Assembly (NCBI RefSeq): GCF_000760095.1
Contig: NZ_JNAR01000009.1
Span: 1 to 42,520, forward strand
Reading direction: 5' to 3'
Length of the DNA: 42,520 bases
Source: Prochlorococcus marinus str. MIT 9401
GTDB taxonomy: Bacteria; Cyanobacteriota; Cyanobacteriia; PCC-6307; Cyanobiaceae
The position numbers were made by a program, and so were the translations under genes. This document shows positions 18,299 through 28,172 of this stretch, piece after piece; position 1 is the stretch's first letter; each line of letters starts with the position of its first letter. The notes beneath the pieces were generated by a model. It saw nothing but the letters and a program-made list of their open reading frames with translations, ran no database searches and was not told the DNA's origin.

Positions 18299-19141
18299 AT
18301 AGAAAATACTTTTTTAAAAATAACTAGTAAAAACAATAATCTAGTTAAAAGATTTAGATCATTTAAAAGAGGATCATCTCCAAAAGATCAAGACTTTTTT
18401 TGCATAGAGGGTACACATCTCGTTAAAGAATTGCTGAAGTCTGGAAAAAATCCCTCCAAGATTTTAGTTACCGAAAAATGGCTAAGAAAGAATCAAAATC
18501 TAAGCAAAAAATTTCATGAGTCATTAACAAATATTGTCTCAGAGGAAGTCTTGGCATCTGCGATTTCAACAATTAATCCAGATGGGATAGCAGCTTTAGT
18601 AGAGATTTCTGCAATACCTAATTATCAATTTAATAGAAAAGATGATTTTGTTCTTGTTCTCGACAGAATTCAAGATCCTGGGAATATGGGTAATCTATTT
18701 AGAACCGCTTTAGCTGCGGGTGTTAATGCAATATTTTTAGCTGGAGGTGCGCACCCATTAGGCCAAAAGGTATTAAGAGCATCCTCAGGTGCAGTTTTTC
18801 ACCTGCCATTTTTAAGATTTGATGGAATTGAAGAAGAAATATTAAATTCTTTGCTTAACTCTTTGTCTGAATTATCAAATGTAGGATTTAAGATTTTCTC
18901 TACTAGTAGCCACAATGAGAGTTCAAAAAAACCACCAAAACCTTACTGGGAAGTTGATTGGTCTAAACGTACCGCATTAATTTTGGGTAATGAAGGTCAA
19001 GGTATTCATAAAAAAATTCAAGAAGCTTTTAATGAAACAATTACAATTCCGCATAGTGAGATTGTAGAATCATTGAATGTGGCTTGTGTTGCAGTTCCGT
19101 TATTACTAGAACGAAAAAGAGTCGCATACACCTCTAAATAA
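18299..19141 (+). CDS. SpoU/TrmH-family RNA 2'-O-methyltransferase
   Basis: SPOUT methyltransferase, probably acting on rRNA or tRNA ribose. An N-terminal substrate-binding domain (ITSKNNNLVKRFRSF..., then FFCIEGTHLVKELL) is followed by the SpoU catalytic domain with LDRIQDPGNMGNLFRTA, LILGNEGQGI and IPHSEIVESLNVACVAVPLL. The family N-terminus is plainly encoded upstream of the first TTG (18431), yet between the in-frame stop at 18263 and that TTG there is no ATG, GTG or TTG. The start is placed at ATA 18299 as the best available codon, giving 280 residues. The exact start is uncertain. Confidence 0.82.
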   Translation: MENTFLKITSKNNNLVKRFRSFKRGSSPKDQDFFCIEGTHLVKELLKSGKNPSKILVTEKWLRKNQNLSKKFHESLTNIVSEEVLASAISTINPDGIAALVEISAIPNYQFNRKDDFVLVLDRIQDPGNMGNLFRTALAAGVNAIFLAGGAHPLGQKVLRASSGAVFHLPFLRFDGIEEEILNSLLNSLSELSNVGFKIFSTSSHNESSKKPPKPYWEVDWSKRTALILGNEGQGIHKKIQEAFNETITIPHSEIVESLNVACVAVPLLLERKRVAYTSK

Positions 19142-19152
19142 ATTCATAAAAA

Positions 19153-20592
19153 GTGACTGATTCAAGTTTTGATTTTGACTTAATAGTAATTGGAGCAGGA
19201 TATGGAGGTTTTGATGCCGCTAAACATGCTGCTGGTAAAGGACTGAAAGTTGCAATAGTAGAAGCTTCTGATATGGGAGGCACTTGTGTTAACAAGGGTT
19301 GTGTACCATCTAAAGCCCTTTTGGCTGCAAGTGGAAAAGTTAGAGAAATAGCTAATTATGAACATTTAGCAAAATTTGGTATACATGCTTCACCAGTAAG
19401 GTTCGAGAGATCAAAGATTGCAGATCATGCGAATAATTTAGTTTTAAATGTTAGAGAAAATTTAACAAAAACTCTTAAAAGGAGCGGAGTTGAAATTATT
19501 TTGGGCATTGGAAGAATTGAAGGAAATCAAAAAGTAGGTGTAAGAGATAAAAACGGAATTGATAAAATTTTCACATGTAAGAATATTGTTATAGCAACAG
19601 GCTCTTCTCCTTTTGTGCCTCGTGGAATAACTTTGGATAATAGGACCGTATTTACTAGCGATGATGCGGTTAAACTTGAGTGGCTTCCAAGATGGATAGC
19701 AATTATTGGAAGCGGATACATAGGACTAGAATTTGCTGATGTCTATACCGCGCTTGGTTGTGAAGTTACGATGATCGAGGCTTTAGAGAATATCATGCCA
19801 ACATTTGATCCAGACATCACTAAAGTTGCTAAGAAGAACCTTATTCAAGCAAGAGATATAGACACAAAATCAAATGTCTTTGCGACAAAAATAACACCTG
19901 GATGCCCTGTAAAAATAGAACTGACGGATGCAAAATCTAAGGAAGTTGTAGAAACTTTAGAAGTTGACGCTGTACTTGTTGCAACTGGCAGAAGTCCTAA
20001 TAGTAATAACTTAAATCTTGAGTCGGTTGGTATCGAAACAGTAAAAGGTTTCATTCCTATAGATGAACAAATGAGAGTTAAGAATGGTAATGAAACAATA
20101 CCTAATATTTGGGCTGTTGGGGATGTAACGGGCAAACTAATGCTTGCCCATACAGCTGCAGCGCAGGGTACTATTGCTGTTGATAATATTTGCGGTGGGA
20201 ATGTCGAAATTAACTATAAAAGTATCCCCGCAGCAACCTTTACTCACCCAGAGATAAGTTCAGTTGGTCTCTCTGAAGTTGAAGCTAAAGAGATATCTGC
20301 AAAAGAAAATTTTACTTTGGGAGTTGTCAAAAGTTTCTTTAAGGCTAATTCAAAAGCATTGGCTGAATTGGAGAGTGATGGATTGCTAAAGTTGATTTTC
20401 AATAAAGATAATGGAAAAGTATTAGGTGCTCATATTTTTGGGTTACATGCAGCTGATTTAATTCAAGAAATTTCTAACGCTATTTCAAGAAACCAAGATG
20501 TAATTGAATTATCTAAAGAAGTTCATACTCATCCTACTCTTAGCGAAGTAGTTGAGGTCGCATATAAACAAGCGGCTTCTCAAATAAAATAA
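19153..20592 (+). CDS. lpdA: Dihydrolipoamide dehydrogenase (E3)
   Basis: FAD disulfide oxidoreductase that reoxidises lipoamide in the pyruvate dehydrogenase complex and the glycine cleavage system. The 479 residues contain the GAGYGG FAD loop, the redox pair C45/C50 in GGTCVNKGCVPSKA, the second nucleotide motif GSGYIGLEFAD, the GDVTGK FAD motif and the C-terminal HTHPTLSE with the active-site His. The start is GTG at 19153, 11 bases after the methyltransferase stop. The E1-alpha gene pdhA is at 29116-30153. Confidence 0.96.
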   Translation: MTDSSFDFDLIVIGAGYGGFDAAKHAAGKGLKVAIVEASDMGGTCVNKGCVPSKALLAASGKVREIANYEHLAKFGIHASPVRFERSKIADHANNLVLNVRENLTKTLKRSGVEIILGIGRIEGNQKVGVRDKNGIDKIFTCKNIVIATGSSPFVPRGITLDNRTVFTSDDAVKLEWLPRWIAIIGSGYIGLEFADVYTALGCEVTMIEALENIMPTFDPDITKVAKKNLIQARDIDTKSNVFATKITPGCPVKIELTDAKSKEVVETLEVDAVLVATGRSPNSNNLNLESVGIETVKGFIPIDEQMRVKNGNETIPNIWAVGDVTGKLMLAHTAAAQGTIAVDNICGGNVEINYKSIPAATFTHPEISSVGLSEVEAKEISAKENFTLGVVKSFFKANSKALAELESDGLLKLIFNKDNGKVLGAHIFGLHAADLIQEISNAISRNQDVIELSKEVHTHPTLSEVVEVAYKQAASQIK

Positions 20593-20604
20593 TATCTAAA
20601 ATTA

Positions 20605-21492
20605 ATGGAGATAAGACGCAGGCCACCAAATCCAACAGTAAGGGTAGAAAATTTAGAATATGCTGTACCTCATAGAGAAGCACAAGCAAAAAATATTCTG
20701 GAAGAAATTGTATGGCACAAGGATATTGAAATTAAGAACTTTAAAAAAATAGTCTCTTTAGAAGATCTCATCAAAAAGATTGAAAAACTTCCTACTCCCA
20801 AAGATTTTTATAAAAATATTTTGGAGTCAAAAATAAAACCAGGAGTTATTGCTGAAATAAAAAAAGCTAGTCCGAGTAAAGGAGTTATTAGAAAAGATTT
20901 TAACCCTGAAAACATAGCAATTTGTTATGAAAGATTAGGAGCATCATGTATCTCAGTACTTACCGATAAAAGGTTTTTTCAAGGTAGTTATGAAATACTC
21001 GAAACTGTGAGGAGATCAACTAATCTTCCTCTACTATGCAAGGATTTTATTATTTCTGCTTATCAGATTTATAAAGCCAGGGTATCTGGTGCTGATGCAA
21101 TATTATTAATAGCTGCGATTTTAAGTGATGATGATTTGATTTATTTAAAGAAAATAGCTGATAATTTAAAGATGAGTGTTCTTGTTGAAGTCCATAACTC
21201 TCATGAATTAGAAAGGATTCTAAATTTACAATCTTTTAATTTGATTGGCATAAATAATAGGGACTTAAAGACTTTTAAAACGGATTTAAAAACATCATTA
21301 GAATTGATGCATACATATGCAGATATATTTTTAAAACAAAATATTATACCCGTAAGTGAATCTGGAATTAATTGTGCCGAAGATTTAGAATTGCTTAGAT
21401 CAATTGGAATCAAGGGAGTATTAATTGGTGAAACTTTTATGAGAGAGGCTGATATTGAAAAATCGTTCAAGAAATTATTTAACTCAATTTAA
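20605..21492 (+). CDS. trpC: Indole-3-glycerol phosphate synthase
   Basis: Ring closure step of tryptophan synthesis. The 295 residues carry an N-terminal extension of about 45 residues before the TIM barrel, longer than the usual ~260-residue enzyme. Catalytic motifs are present: [49 protein letters not shown] and PVSESGI. ATG start at 20605, 12 bases after lpdA and on the same strand, so probably co-transcribed. Confidence 0.96.
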   Translation: MEIRRRPPNPTVRVENLEYAVPHREAQAKNILEEIVWHKDIEIKNFKKIVSLEDLIKKIEKLPTPKDFYKNILESKIKPGVIAEIKKASPSKGVIRKDFNPENIAICYERLGASCISVLTDKRFFQGSYEILETVRRSTNLPLLCKDFIISAYQIYKARVSGADAILLIAAILSDDDLIYLKKIADNLKMSVLVEVHNSHELERILNLQSFNLIGINNRDLKTFKTDLKTSLELMHTYADIFLKQNIIPVSESGINCAEDLELLRSIGIKGVLIGETFMREADIEKSFKKLFNSI

Positions 21493-21508
21493 TATTGACT
21501 TTAAATCG

Positions 21509-21517
21509 TGCTATAAA
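21509..21517 (+). promoter_or_regulatory. Extended -10 promoter of the NicO-type transporter
   Basis: TG-C-TATAAA lies about 30 bases before the transporter ATG, giving a leader of roughly 24 bases. No clear -35 or operator was found. Sequence evidence only. Confidence 0.4.
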
Positions 21518-21547
21518 ATTGAATAAACAAAGTTGTACTGAATATAT

Positions 21548-22219
21548 ATGCAGGCTGTAATTTTAACAGGTATAGTTGCAGGATTTGTGCATGTAGTTAG
21601 TGGCGCTGATCATCTAATTGCGATGGCACCAGCAGCGATTAATAATCCCCAAAAAGCTCTTAAAAATAGTTTCTCATGGGGCGTAGGTCACTCTTCAGGT
21701 GTCCTTTTGTTAGCTTTTCTAGCGATTTTTATTAAGGATATTACGCCATTAAACAAATTTTCTAATATTGCCGAATTTCTAGTTGGAATTTCTCTTCTAA
21801 TTGTTGGAGTATTTGCTATAAAAAATTCTTTTCAATTAAGTATTCACTCGCATTCCCATAAGCATGAGAATGGAATCGCCCATCGTCACTTTCACTTTCA
21901 TGTTAAGGAACAAAAAAATAATAAGAAGCACTCACATGCTTTGACTGGTTTAGGTTTGCTACACGGTTTAGCTGGAGGTTCACATTTTCTTGCAGTTCTT
22001 CCTGCTTTAGCACTACCTTTAATAAGCGCTTGCTTATATTTGATTTCATATTTGATTGGTTCACTAATAAGTATGAATCTCTTTACTTGTTTAATATCTT
22101 TTACCATCTTTAAAGCAAGTCAAAAATTTATTAAAAGATTAATAGCTTTAGCAGGAGGGCTTTCCTTTTCTTTGGGATTATTTTGGATTCAAAAAAGTGC
22201 TTCTGTTTTTTTGAATTAA
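21548..22219 (+). CDS. NicO/UreH-type nickel (or cobalt) transporter
   Basis: 223-residue membrane protein with about six hydrophobic segments. The first helix carries the H-x4-DH metal motif (HVVSGADHL). A cytoplasmic loop near residues 98-135 is very rich in histidine (HSHSHKH, HRHFHFH, HSH), and a later helix has LLHGLAGGSHF. These are hallmarks of Ni/Co permeases of the NicO/UreH group. Its end overlaps the end of sodX by 42 bases, and sodN lies next, so Ni supply to superoxide dismutase is the likely role. From memory, such a gene has been called sodT in marine picocyanobacteria. Confidence 0.82.
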   Translation: MQAVILTGIVAGFVHVVSGADHLIAMAPAAINNPQKALKNSFSWGVGHSSGVLLLAFLAIFIKDITPLNKFSNIAEFLVGISLLIVGVFAIKNSFQLSIHSHSHKHENGIAHRHFHFHVKEQKNNKKHSHALTGLGLLHGLAGGSHFLAVLPALALPLISACLYLISYLIGSLISMNLFTCLISFTIFKASQKFIKRLIALAGGLSFSLGLFWIQKSASVFLN

Positions 22220-22549
22220 AAAATTTTTTAATTTAGGAATTATTAATTTAGAGGTGACAATTCCAATTATTTTTTCGTTATTGATTAATCCAAATTTATT
22301 ACTATCTTCGCTAAATTCAGTATTATCACCAATAACTTCAATATTATTTTGATTTACTGAATTTATCCTTTTTATTAGGTTTTTATTTTTAAGTGGATGA
22401 TTAAAAATAACTATTTGTCGATTTTTAAGTATTGATTTATTTTTTTTATATTTTTTAAAAAATACAATGTCTCCTTCTTTTAGGTAAGGAAGCATCGATT
22501 CTCCACTAATAATGGCAGTTCTTCTTAAACCTAAAAAAAATAAAATCAA
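22178..22549 (-). CDS. sodX: Ni-superoxide dismutase maturation peptidase SodX (S26 family)
   Basis: Small signal-peptidase-like serine protease, 123 residues, with one N-terminal hydrophobic stretch, catalytic S18 in SGESMLP, catalytic K60 in LIKRI and the family box GDNTEFSEDSNKFG. It is expected to remove the SodN propeptide and expose the N-terminal His of the nickel hook. The start is TTG at 22549-22547; no ATG precedes the serine motif. It follows sodN by 24 bases on the same strand, as in other sodN-sodX operons, and overlaps the transporter gene tail to tail. Confidence 0.9.
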   Translation of the reverse strand: MILFFLGLRRTAIISGESMLPYLKEGDIVFFKKYKKNKSILKNRQIVIFNHPLKNKNLIKRINSVNQNNIEVIGDNTEFSEDSNKFGLINNEKIIGIVTSKLIIPKLKNFLIQKNRSTFLNPK

Positions 22550-22573
22550 AAAAACTTTTGAAAATAATTCTTT

Positions 22574-23047
22574 TTAACTAGCTTTTACAAAAGCGTCTGA
22601 TCTTCCTTTTGAAGCCCAGAAAATACTATGTATCTTTTCCACATAATTCATGAGTTCTTCGGCTTGGGCTAAGTCAATATTAACTTTGCATGCACTGCAT
22701 AATTTGGCCGCCTTCCAAATGGTTTCATGTAAGTCTGGATAAGTTTCTAAGTGGACTGGTTTAAAGTAATCTGTCCACAAAATTAGAATTTCTTTCTTTG
22801 TTTCTTTTGCTTGCTCTTCTTTAACAGCAACATATCTAGAAAATGTATTACTGTATGAAGCCCACTCTGCTGAATCAGTGCTAGATGGAGCCTCTAGTGC
22901 AATAAGTTTTTTTGTCATTGATAGAACTGCTTCAGCAGCAACTCTCGTAGATGCTGGATCATAAACACCACAAGGACCATCACAGTGAGCATGGACTGTC
23001 ATTGGGGAATTTTTATCTAGAAAAGAATTGATGAATTTACTTAACAT
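22574..23047 (-). CDS. sodN: Nickel superoxide dismutase
   Basis: Disproportionates superoxide using Ni instead of Fe or Mn, lowering the iron demand of the cell. The 157 residues contain the nickel hook HCDGPCGVYDP at 21-31, with ligands His21, Cys22 and Cys26 of the precursor. Cleavage after A20 by the adjacent SodX would leave a mature 137-residue four-helix protein. The short propeptide MLSKFINSFLDKNSPMTVHA is not a conventional export signal. ATG start at 23047. This is a confident family call. Confidence 0.97.
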   Translation of the reverse strand: MLSKFINSFLDKNSPMTVHAHCDGPCGVYDPASTRVAAEAVLSMTKKLIALEAPSSTDSAEWASYSNTFSRYVAVKEEQAKETKKEILILWTDYFKPVHLETYPDLHETIWKAAKLCSACKVNIDLAQAEELMNYVEKIHSIFWASKGRSDAFVKAS

Positions 23048-23125
23048 TTCAAATATTTAGTGTTGTTTATATATTACTTGGAGATTCACTAAATTGAAAA
23101 GTCTTAGATATTTTTCTTACTTTAT

Positions 23126-23698
23126 TTAATTGACTTTTAATAATTCAACTTCAAATATCAAAGTCGCATTAGCAGGTATAACATTTCCTGCCCCTCTTGA
23201 TCCGTATCCAAGTTCAGGAGGTATTGTTAATTTTCTTTTACCTCCAACTTTCATGCCTGCTACGCCTTCGTCCCAACCTTTTATTACTCGTCCAGCACCC
23301 AAGGGAAAGCTGAATGGAGCTCTTCCGATACTGGTATCAAATTGTGTCCCGTCTTCTAAAGTTCCTGTGTAATTTACAGTAACTGTTTGCCCAGCAATAG
23401 CTTCATCTCCTTCCCCATTTACGATATCTACAATAATTAGACCACTTTCTGTAGTCCTTGAATTGCTGTCTGATGGTGTTTCTTCTGCCATAGCGAAAAG
23501 TATAGGATTTTGATCTGATGGGTCTAGTTCAAATAAATTATTATTTGAAATATTTGATGATTTTGCAAGAGGCTGTTGTTGAATTAATTGATTTTCTGAT
23601 TCGGCAGCATTAACAACTTGAGGTGAATTAAATTGGCTGAAAATAGTTAATGAAACACAAAAAACAAAAACTGCAAAACTAATAAAGACTTCTTTCAC
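23126..23698 (-). CDS. FKBP-type peptidyl-prolyl cis-trans isomerase, exported
   Basis: 190 residues: an N-terminal signal or anchor segment (residues 5-22, hydrophobic) and a low-complexity linker, followed from about residue 85 by one complete FKBP domain ([45 protein letters not shown] in outline, [17 protein letters not shown]). It is probably a thylakoid-lumen or periplasmic folding helper. ATG start at 23698. It lies 78 bases upstream of sodN on the same strand, with no evidence of shared function. Confidence 0.93.
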   Translation of the reverse strand: MKEVFISFAVFVFCVSLTIFSQFNSPQVVNAAESENQLIQQQPLAKSSNISNNNLFELDPSDQNPILFAMAEETPSDSNSRTTESGLIIVDIVNGEGDEAIAGQTVTVNYTGTLEDGTQFDTSIGRAPFSFPLGAGRVIKGWDEGVAGMKVGGKRKLTIPPELGYGSRGAGNVIPANATLIFEVELLKVN

Positions 23699-23782
23699 CT
23701 AGATTCTGAAAGTTACTAAACTAATACTACAGAATAAAGGTACAATAAATGGGTGATTTTAAATTTAATTTGAAATTTTAGA

Positions 23783-25270
23783 TTGTTAATCCCAACTCAA
23801 GTTAAAAGTTTAAAACAATATTTTTACCCATGTTTAGGTGGCATCTTAGGAGGCATTTCTGTTGCAACCCATTTTTGGCCGATTTTTATGCCGATATCAT
23901 TATTCATTTTATGGAAGGAAAGTGAAAGAAGGATAGCAAATTTTTGTTGGGGTTTTTTCTTTATTTTGATAAGTCATTCTTGGCTTTATGATCTTCATCC
24001 ATTAACATGGCTAGGTTTTTCATGGCTTGCAAGTTTAATAATTACCATTTCAATATTGTTATTTTGTGCTTTTCTGGGTGGGTTATTAGTTTATTTATGG
24101 GGTTTGTTAGTTGAAATTATTCTGTGGAAAGAGGATGTGTTCAAATTGAAAATATTACCTTTAACCCTAAAAGTATTTTTTTTATCTTTGACTTGGGGGA
24201 TTGGTGAATTGATACTTTCTCAAACACCTTTTTTTTGGATAGGTTTAGGCGAGAGTCTTGTTCCAGGTGATATTTATCTTGCTGGTTTGGCAAGATGGAT
24301 TGGCGCAAGTGGTTTATGCGTATTACAAATATTGATTGGATTTTGGATATTTTTCAGTCACGGTAGATGGAGAAGAAAACTTCATTTTAAAAAAATATTT
24401 GTTTTCGGGCTTTTTATTATTTTTTTCTTACATCTATTTGGGGGTTTAACAACTCCAATTAAAAGAGGTTATGAATATCCTGTGGCTATTTGGCAAACAA
24501 ATATCCCAACAAGAGAAAAATTAAAAATAGATGATGAATTTATTAAAGAAAAACAATCTATTGCTCAAGAATATGCTTTAGCCAATCAAGCAAAACTTCT
24601 TGTCGCTCCTGAAGGGACTCTGTATAGTAGTTTTTATTTATCTAAAGGCTTTAAGGTTAATACCTTGGCAGGAGGATTCAGAAATTCTAATAATGAGTTA
24701 AGAAGTTCTTTACTCGGATTTCAAATTGGAGATAAATCTTTTAACTCATTTATAGATAAAAATAGACTTGTTCCATTAGGTGAAAAAATACCAAGATTTC
24801 TAGATGGTTTTTCAAGAGGGTTATCTGCAGTAGGAGGAGTTCAACCAGGCTCTGATTCAAGATTTTTTGATCCTAAATTTACACAACCTCTAGCAGTGGC
24901 TATTTGTTATGAAATTAGTGATGGATTAAAAATAAGAAAGGCTATTAATAGTGGTGCAAAACTAATAATAACTACAGCAAATTTAGATCCCTATCCAACT
25001 AAGCTTTATGATCAATTTCTGTCTTTGGCAAGATTGAGAAGTATTGAAAATAAAAAAGATAATCTACTTGTATCAAATACTGGTCCCTCGGGTTTAATTA
25101 AAGATGATGGGAAAATAATTCAACTTCTAGATTTAAATGTGGAGCAAAATAAAGTAGTTTTCCCTAATTTTTCATCCGATAAGACCTTCTATACAAAATT
25201 TGGAGATAAACCTATCTTTTTATTGTTTATATTTTTAATGGGATTAAATTTCTTTTGGAAAATTAATTAA
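23783..25270 (+). CDS. lnt: Apolipoprotein N-acyltransferase
   Basis: Final step of lipoprotein maturation in the inner membrane. The 495 residues have about six transmembrane segments in the first ~215 positions, then a nitrilase-like (C-N hydrolase) domain with the Glu-Lys-Cys triad in [16 protein letters not shown] and VAICYE, and a final C-terminal hydrophobic segment. The start is TTG at 23783; the upstream sequence offers no in-frame ATG. The 3' end overlaps mnmA by 8 bases tail to tail. Confidence 0.92.
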   Translation: MLIPTQVKSLKQYFYPCLGGILGGISVATHFWPIFMPISLFILWKESERRIANFCWGFFFILISHSWLYDLHPLTWLGFSWLASLIITISILLFCAFLGGLLVYLWGLLVEIILWKEDVFKLKILPLTLKVFFLSLTWGIGELILSQTPFFWIGLGESLVPGDIYLAGLARWIGASGLCVLQILIGFWIFFSHGRWRRKLHFKKIFVFGLFIIFFLHLFGGLTTPIKRGYEYPVAIWQTNIPTREKLKIDDEFIKEKQSIAQEYALANQAKLLVAPEGTLYSSFYLSKGFKVNTLAGGFRNSNNELRSSLLGFQIGDKSFNSFIDKNRLVPLGEKIPRFLDGFSRGLSAVGGVQPGSDSRFFDPKFTQPLAVAICYEISDGLKIRKAINSGAKLIITTANLDPYPTKLYDQFLSLARLRSIENKKDNLLVSNTGPSGLIKDDGKIIQLLDLNVEQNKVVFPNFSSDKTFYTKFGDKPIFLLFIFLMGLNFFWKIN

Positions 25271-26420
25271 TTAATCCGCCACCTAATAAAATTTCTCCTT
25301 TGTAAAAAACTGCAGCTTGACCAGGTGTTACCGAACTTTGACTCTCTTCAAAAATTAATTTAAATGTTGTAGTTGGATTATCTAAATTTTTCAAGGGTAT
25401 TAAAGTTCCTTTTACTGGATGACTTCTATATCTGATTTGTGCTTCTACTTCTATCTCTTGTTTAGGTTCTTCGATTGAAACCCAGTTAACCTCACTAATT
25501 ATTGCTTCTCTATTAAATAGATCACTTTTATCTGCTACAAAAACTATGTTTCTTATCCTGTCTAAACTTTTTACGTACAATGGTTCGGGCCAAGCGATGC
25601 CCAAACCTTTTCTTTGGCCTACTGTAAAGTGCTGAATACCATTGTGCGTTCCTAGGACTTTCCCATTTACATGCACAATTTCTCCTTCTTTAGGTTCAAT
25701 GTGTTTATCGATAAATCTCTGCATTGATCCATAATGCTCAACTAAACATAAATCTTGACTTTCTGGTTTTTGAGCAGTTCTAAGGCCTAATCTTAATGCT
25801 TCCTTTCTCGTTTCCTCTTTTTTCATATCACCAAGAGGAAATTCTAATCTGCTTAATACTTCTTGTGAAAGAGAATAAAGAAAATAACTTTGGTCTTTGT
25901 TTTCGTCAGCACCTCTGAGAAGAAGGAAGTCTTTAAATTCAAAGCTCTTGCAATCAAGTCTTTCAGCATAAGATGATTTTTTTATCCTTGCGTAATGTCC
26001 GGTCGCAATATGAGTAAAGTCTTTTTTGTTTATTGCGTAATTAAGCATCTCTTCAAACTTCACATTCTTGTTGCACATCGAACATGGAAGTGGAGTGAAT
26101 CCTTTCTCATAGCTTTCAGTAGTTTTTTTAATTACCTCTCTTTCGAAAATTTCCCTTGAGTCTATTATTTTATGATTAATTCCCAAATCTTCACAAAGGC
26201 CAGCAGCATCTACTAATCCTTCAGAACAACAGGAACCTTCTCCTTTCATTAGCCAAAGAGTTAGTCCCTCAACATTCCAACCTCTCTCAACAAGAAGAGC
26301 AGCTGAAAGGGAACTATCTACGCCACCAGAAAGACCTACAATTATATTTTTCTTCTTTTTAGTTTTATTATTAGAAGAAAAAAAGTTCTCTAATTTTTTA
26401 TCCTTTTGTGTCTTTAACAT
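25263..26420 (-). CDS. mnmA: tRNA-specific 2-thiouridylase MnmA
   Basis: Thiolates U34 of tRNAs for Lys, Glu and Gln. The 385 residues begin with a ~25-residue Lys/Asn-rich extension before the PP-loop [16 protein letters not shown]. The two catalytic cysteines appear in TPLPCSMCN and [10 protein letters not shown], and the [11 protein letters not shown] motif and C-terminal beta domain (TPGQAAVFY) are intact. ATG start at 26420. It is divergently transcribed from the nnr gene across 46 bases. Confidence 0.96.
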   Translation of the reverse strand: MLKTQKDKKLENFFSSNNKTKKKKNIIVGLSGGVDSSLSAALLVERGWNVEGLTLWLMKGEGSCCSEGLVDAAGLCEDLGINHKIIDSREIFEREVIKKTTESYEKGFTPLPCSMCNKNVKFEEMLNYAINKKDFTHIATGHYARIKKSSYAERLDCKSFEFKDFLLLRGADENKDQSYFLYSLSQEVLSRLEFPLGDMKKEETRKEALRLGLRTAQKPESQDLCLVEHYGSMQRFIDKHIEPKEGEIVHVNGKVLGTHNGIQHFTVGQRKGLGIAWPEPLYVKSLDRIRNIVFVADKSDLFNREAIISEVNWVSIEEPKQEIEVEAQIRYRSHPVKGTLIPLKNLDNPTTTFKLIFEESQSSVTPGQAAVFYKGEILLGGGLIN

Positions 26421-26466
26421 GGAAGTTTAAAATTTTGAACTGAACTTCATTTGCTTTGTACTCATT

Positions 26467-28032
26467 ATGAATGAAATTGTATGGCCAACAATTGACTCTG
26501 AACATTTAATTGTTGATTCAAAGCAAATGTTGATATTAGAGGAAGAAATGTTTTCTGATGGAATGCCACAAGAAGCATTGATGGAAAAAGCTGGTATGCA
26601 AATTAGTGGATGGCTCTTCAAAAAGAAACCTCTTCTCAAACATGGAATAACTGTTGTTATAGGTCCTGGGCATAATGGTGGTGATGGTGCCGTAATAGCT
26701 AGAGAGCTTTTTTTAAAAGGTTTTTATGTTCAGGTATGGTGCCCATTCCCGATAAAAAAAACATTAACAAATAACCACCTTAATTATCTTACATCTATTG
26801 GTGTCACAAAATTAGTAGAGCCCCCCGATGCAACAGGGAAAGAGCTTTGGATTGATGCAGTTTTTGGTAGTAATCAAACAAGAAAAGTTGATAATAAATT
26901 AATTGAACTATTTAATCAAAAATTTCATAATAAATATGGCAAGGTAATAAGTATTGATATCCCAACTGGATTATGTCCTGATAAAGGAGAGCCTTTTTTA
27001 GATAATGCAGTAAAGGCAGACTATACATTGGCCATTGGTCTTCATAAGATTGGTTTGACCCAAGATTCTGCTTTACCTTTTATTGGAGAATTGCACCATA
27101 TAGATGTCGGTGTACCTATTAGTAAACTTTCCAAATTTGATAAAAAGATTTTTAAGGTTACTTACAAAGATTTAAAAAATATTGATTTACCCTCTCTACC
27201 AAAAAATTCCAACAAATATCAAAGAGGTAGAACATTATTAGTAGCTGGAAGTGAGAAATATCCTGGCGCTGCGTACTTAGCATTAAAAGGGGCTATATCA
27301 AGTGGAGCAGGATTCATCTCTGCGGTCCTCCCAAATTTAGTTGCAGAATCTATTTGGCAAGTAGCCCCTGAAATAGTTTTAAAGGGAACTATGCAATGTA
27401 ATCAAAATGGTGATGCATCCTTATTCAGTGCATTAAAGAAAATTGATTTATCTGCATATGATTCATTAGTAGTAGGTCCAGGTATTGGTATTGACAACGA
27501 TGATTGGCAAAAATCAAAAGACTGCCTTATGGATTTTGGAGGATTATTGATCCTGGATGCAGATGCACTTAATAGAATTTCTGAATCTAAGTTAGGGTTA
27601 AATTTCTTTTTAGAGAGAAAATTTAAAACATGGATTACACCACATAGCAAAGAATTTCAAAGGTTATTCCCCAATATCAAATCTGATACCAATTTAGGTC
27701 TAGCTCTTGATGCAGCAAAAGAATTCAATATTAGTATTTTGTTAAAGGGAGCTAACAGCATAGTGGCTGATAACAAAAAAGTATGGCAACTTTTTGGAAC
27801 CGATTCTCAGACGGCTCGAGCTGGACTGGGTGATCTTTTATCTGGATTTTTAGCAGGCAGTTCTGCGATTGATTTAACTTTTTGTAGAAATATAACAACT
27901 GATTTTTTTGCTAAATACGTACTTATGCATTCATTCGCTGCATCAAAGTGCAAAAAAGGATCAAATGCTTCTGCTATTGGTGACGAATTGTCAAAATTAA
28001 TGAGAAATATAAAAATGAGACAAATATCTTGA
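26467..28032 (+). CDS. nnr: Bifunctional NAD(P)HX epimerase / ADP- or ATP-dependent NAD(P)HX dehydratase
   Basis: Repairs hydrated NADH and NADPH. The 521 residues combine an N-terminal YjeF-type epimerase domain (about 10-220: VVIGPGHNGGDGAVIAREL, WIDAVFGSNQTR, SIDIPTGLCPDKG) with a C-terminal ribokinase-like dehydratase domain (about 235-510: TLLVAGSEKYPGAAYLA, LVVGPGIG, LILDADALNRIS, WITPHSKEF, TARAGLGDLLSGFLAG). ATG start at 26467. Both domains look complete. Confidence 0.95.
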   Translation: MNEIVWPTIDSEHLIVDSKQMLILEEEMFSDGMPQEALMEKAGMQISGWLFKKKPLLKHGITVVIGPGHNGGDGAVIARELFLKGFYVQVWCPFPIKKTLTNNHLNYLTSIGVTKLVEPPDATGKELWIDAVFGSNQTRKVDNKLIELFNQKFHNKYGKVISIDIPTGLCPDKGEPFLDNAVKADYTLAIGLHKIGLTQDSALPFIGELHHIDVGVPISKLSKFDKKIFKVTYKDLKNIDLPSLPKNSNKYQRGRTLLVAGSEKYPGAAYLALKGAISSGAGFISAVLPNLVAESIWQVAPEIVLKGTMQCNQNGDASLFSALKKIDLSAYDSLVVGPGIGIDNDDWQKSKDCLMDFGGLLILDADALNRISESKLGLNFFLERKFKTWITPHSKEFQRLFPNIKSDTNLGLALDAAKEFNISILLKGANSIVADNKKVWQLFGTDSQTARAGLGDLLSGFLAGSSAIDLTFCRNITTDFFAKYVLMHSFAASKCKKGSNASAIGDELSKLMRNIKMRQIS

Positions 28033-28172
28033 AAGAAACAATTAAAGAGAGTTATTTATAGTTTTTAACACATAAGTGTACAAATATTACTTGAAATCTG
28101 AAGCGCGCATTAAATATTCGGCTATTTCCAAAAATATATAGGAAAGTTTTAATACCTCATTGGGTCAAAAAA

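Noticed and set aside
18431-18433. TTG at 18431 as the start of the SpoU methyltransferase
   Set aside because: It would cut off the conserved N-terminal ITSKNN...EGTHLVKE region that is encoded in frame directly upstream.
23090-23150. Possible terminator between FKBP and sodN (AAAAGTC / GACTTTT)
   Set aside because: Short AT stem with a loop of over 20 bases and no proper T run on the relevant strand.
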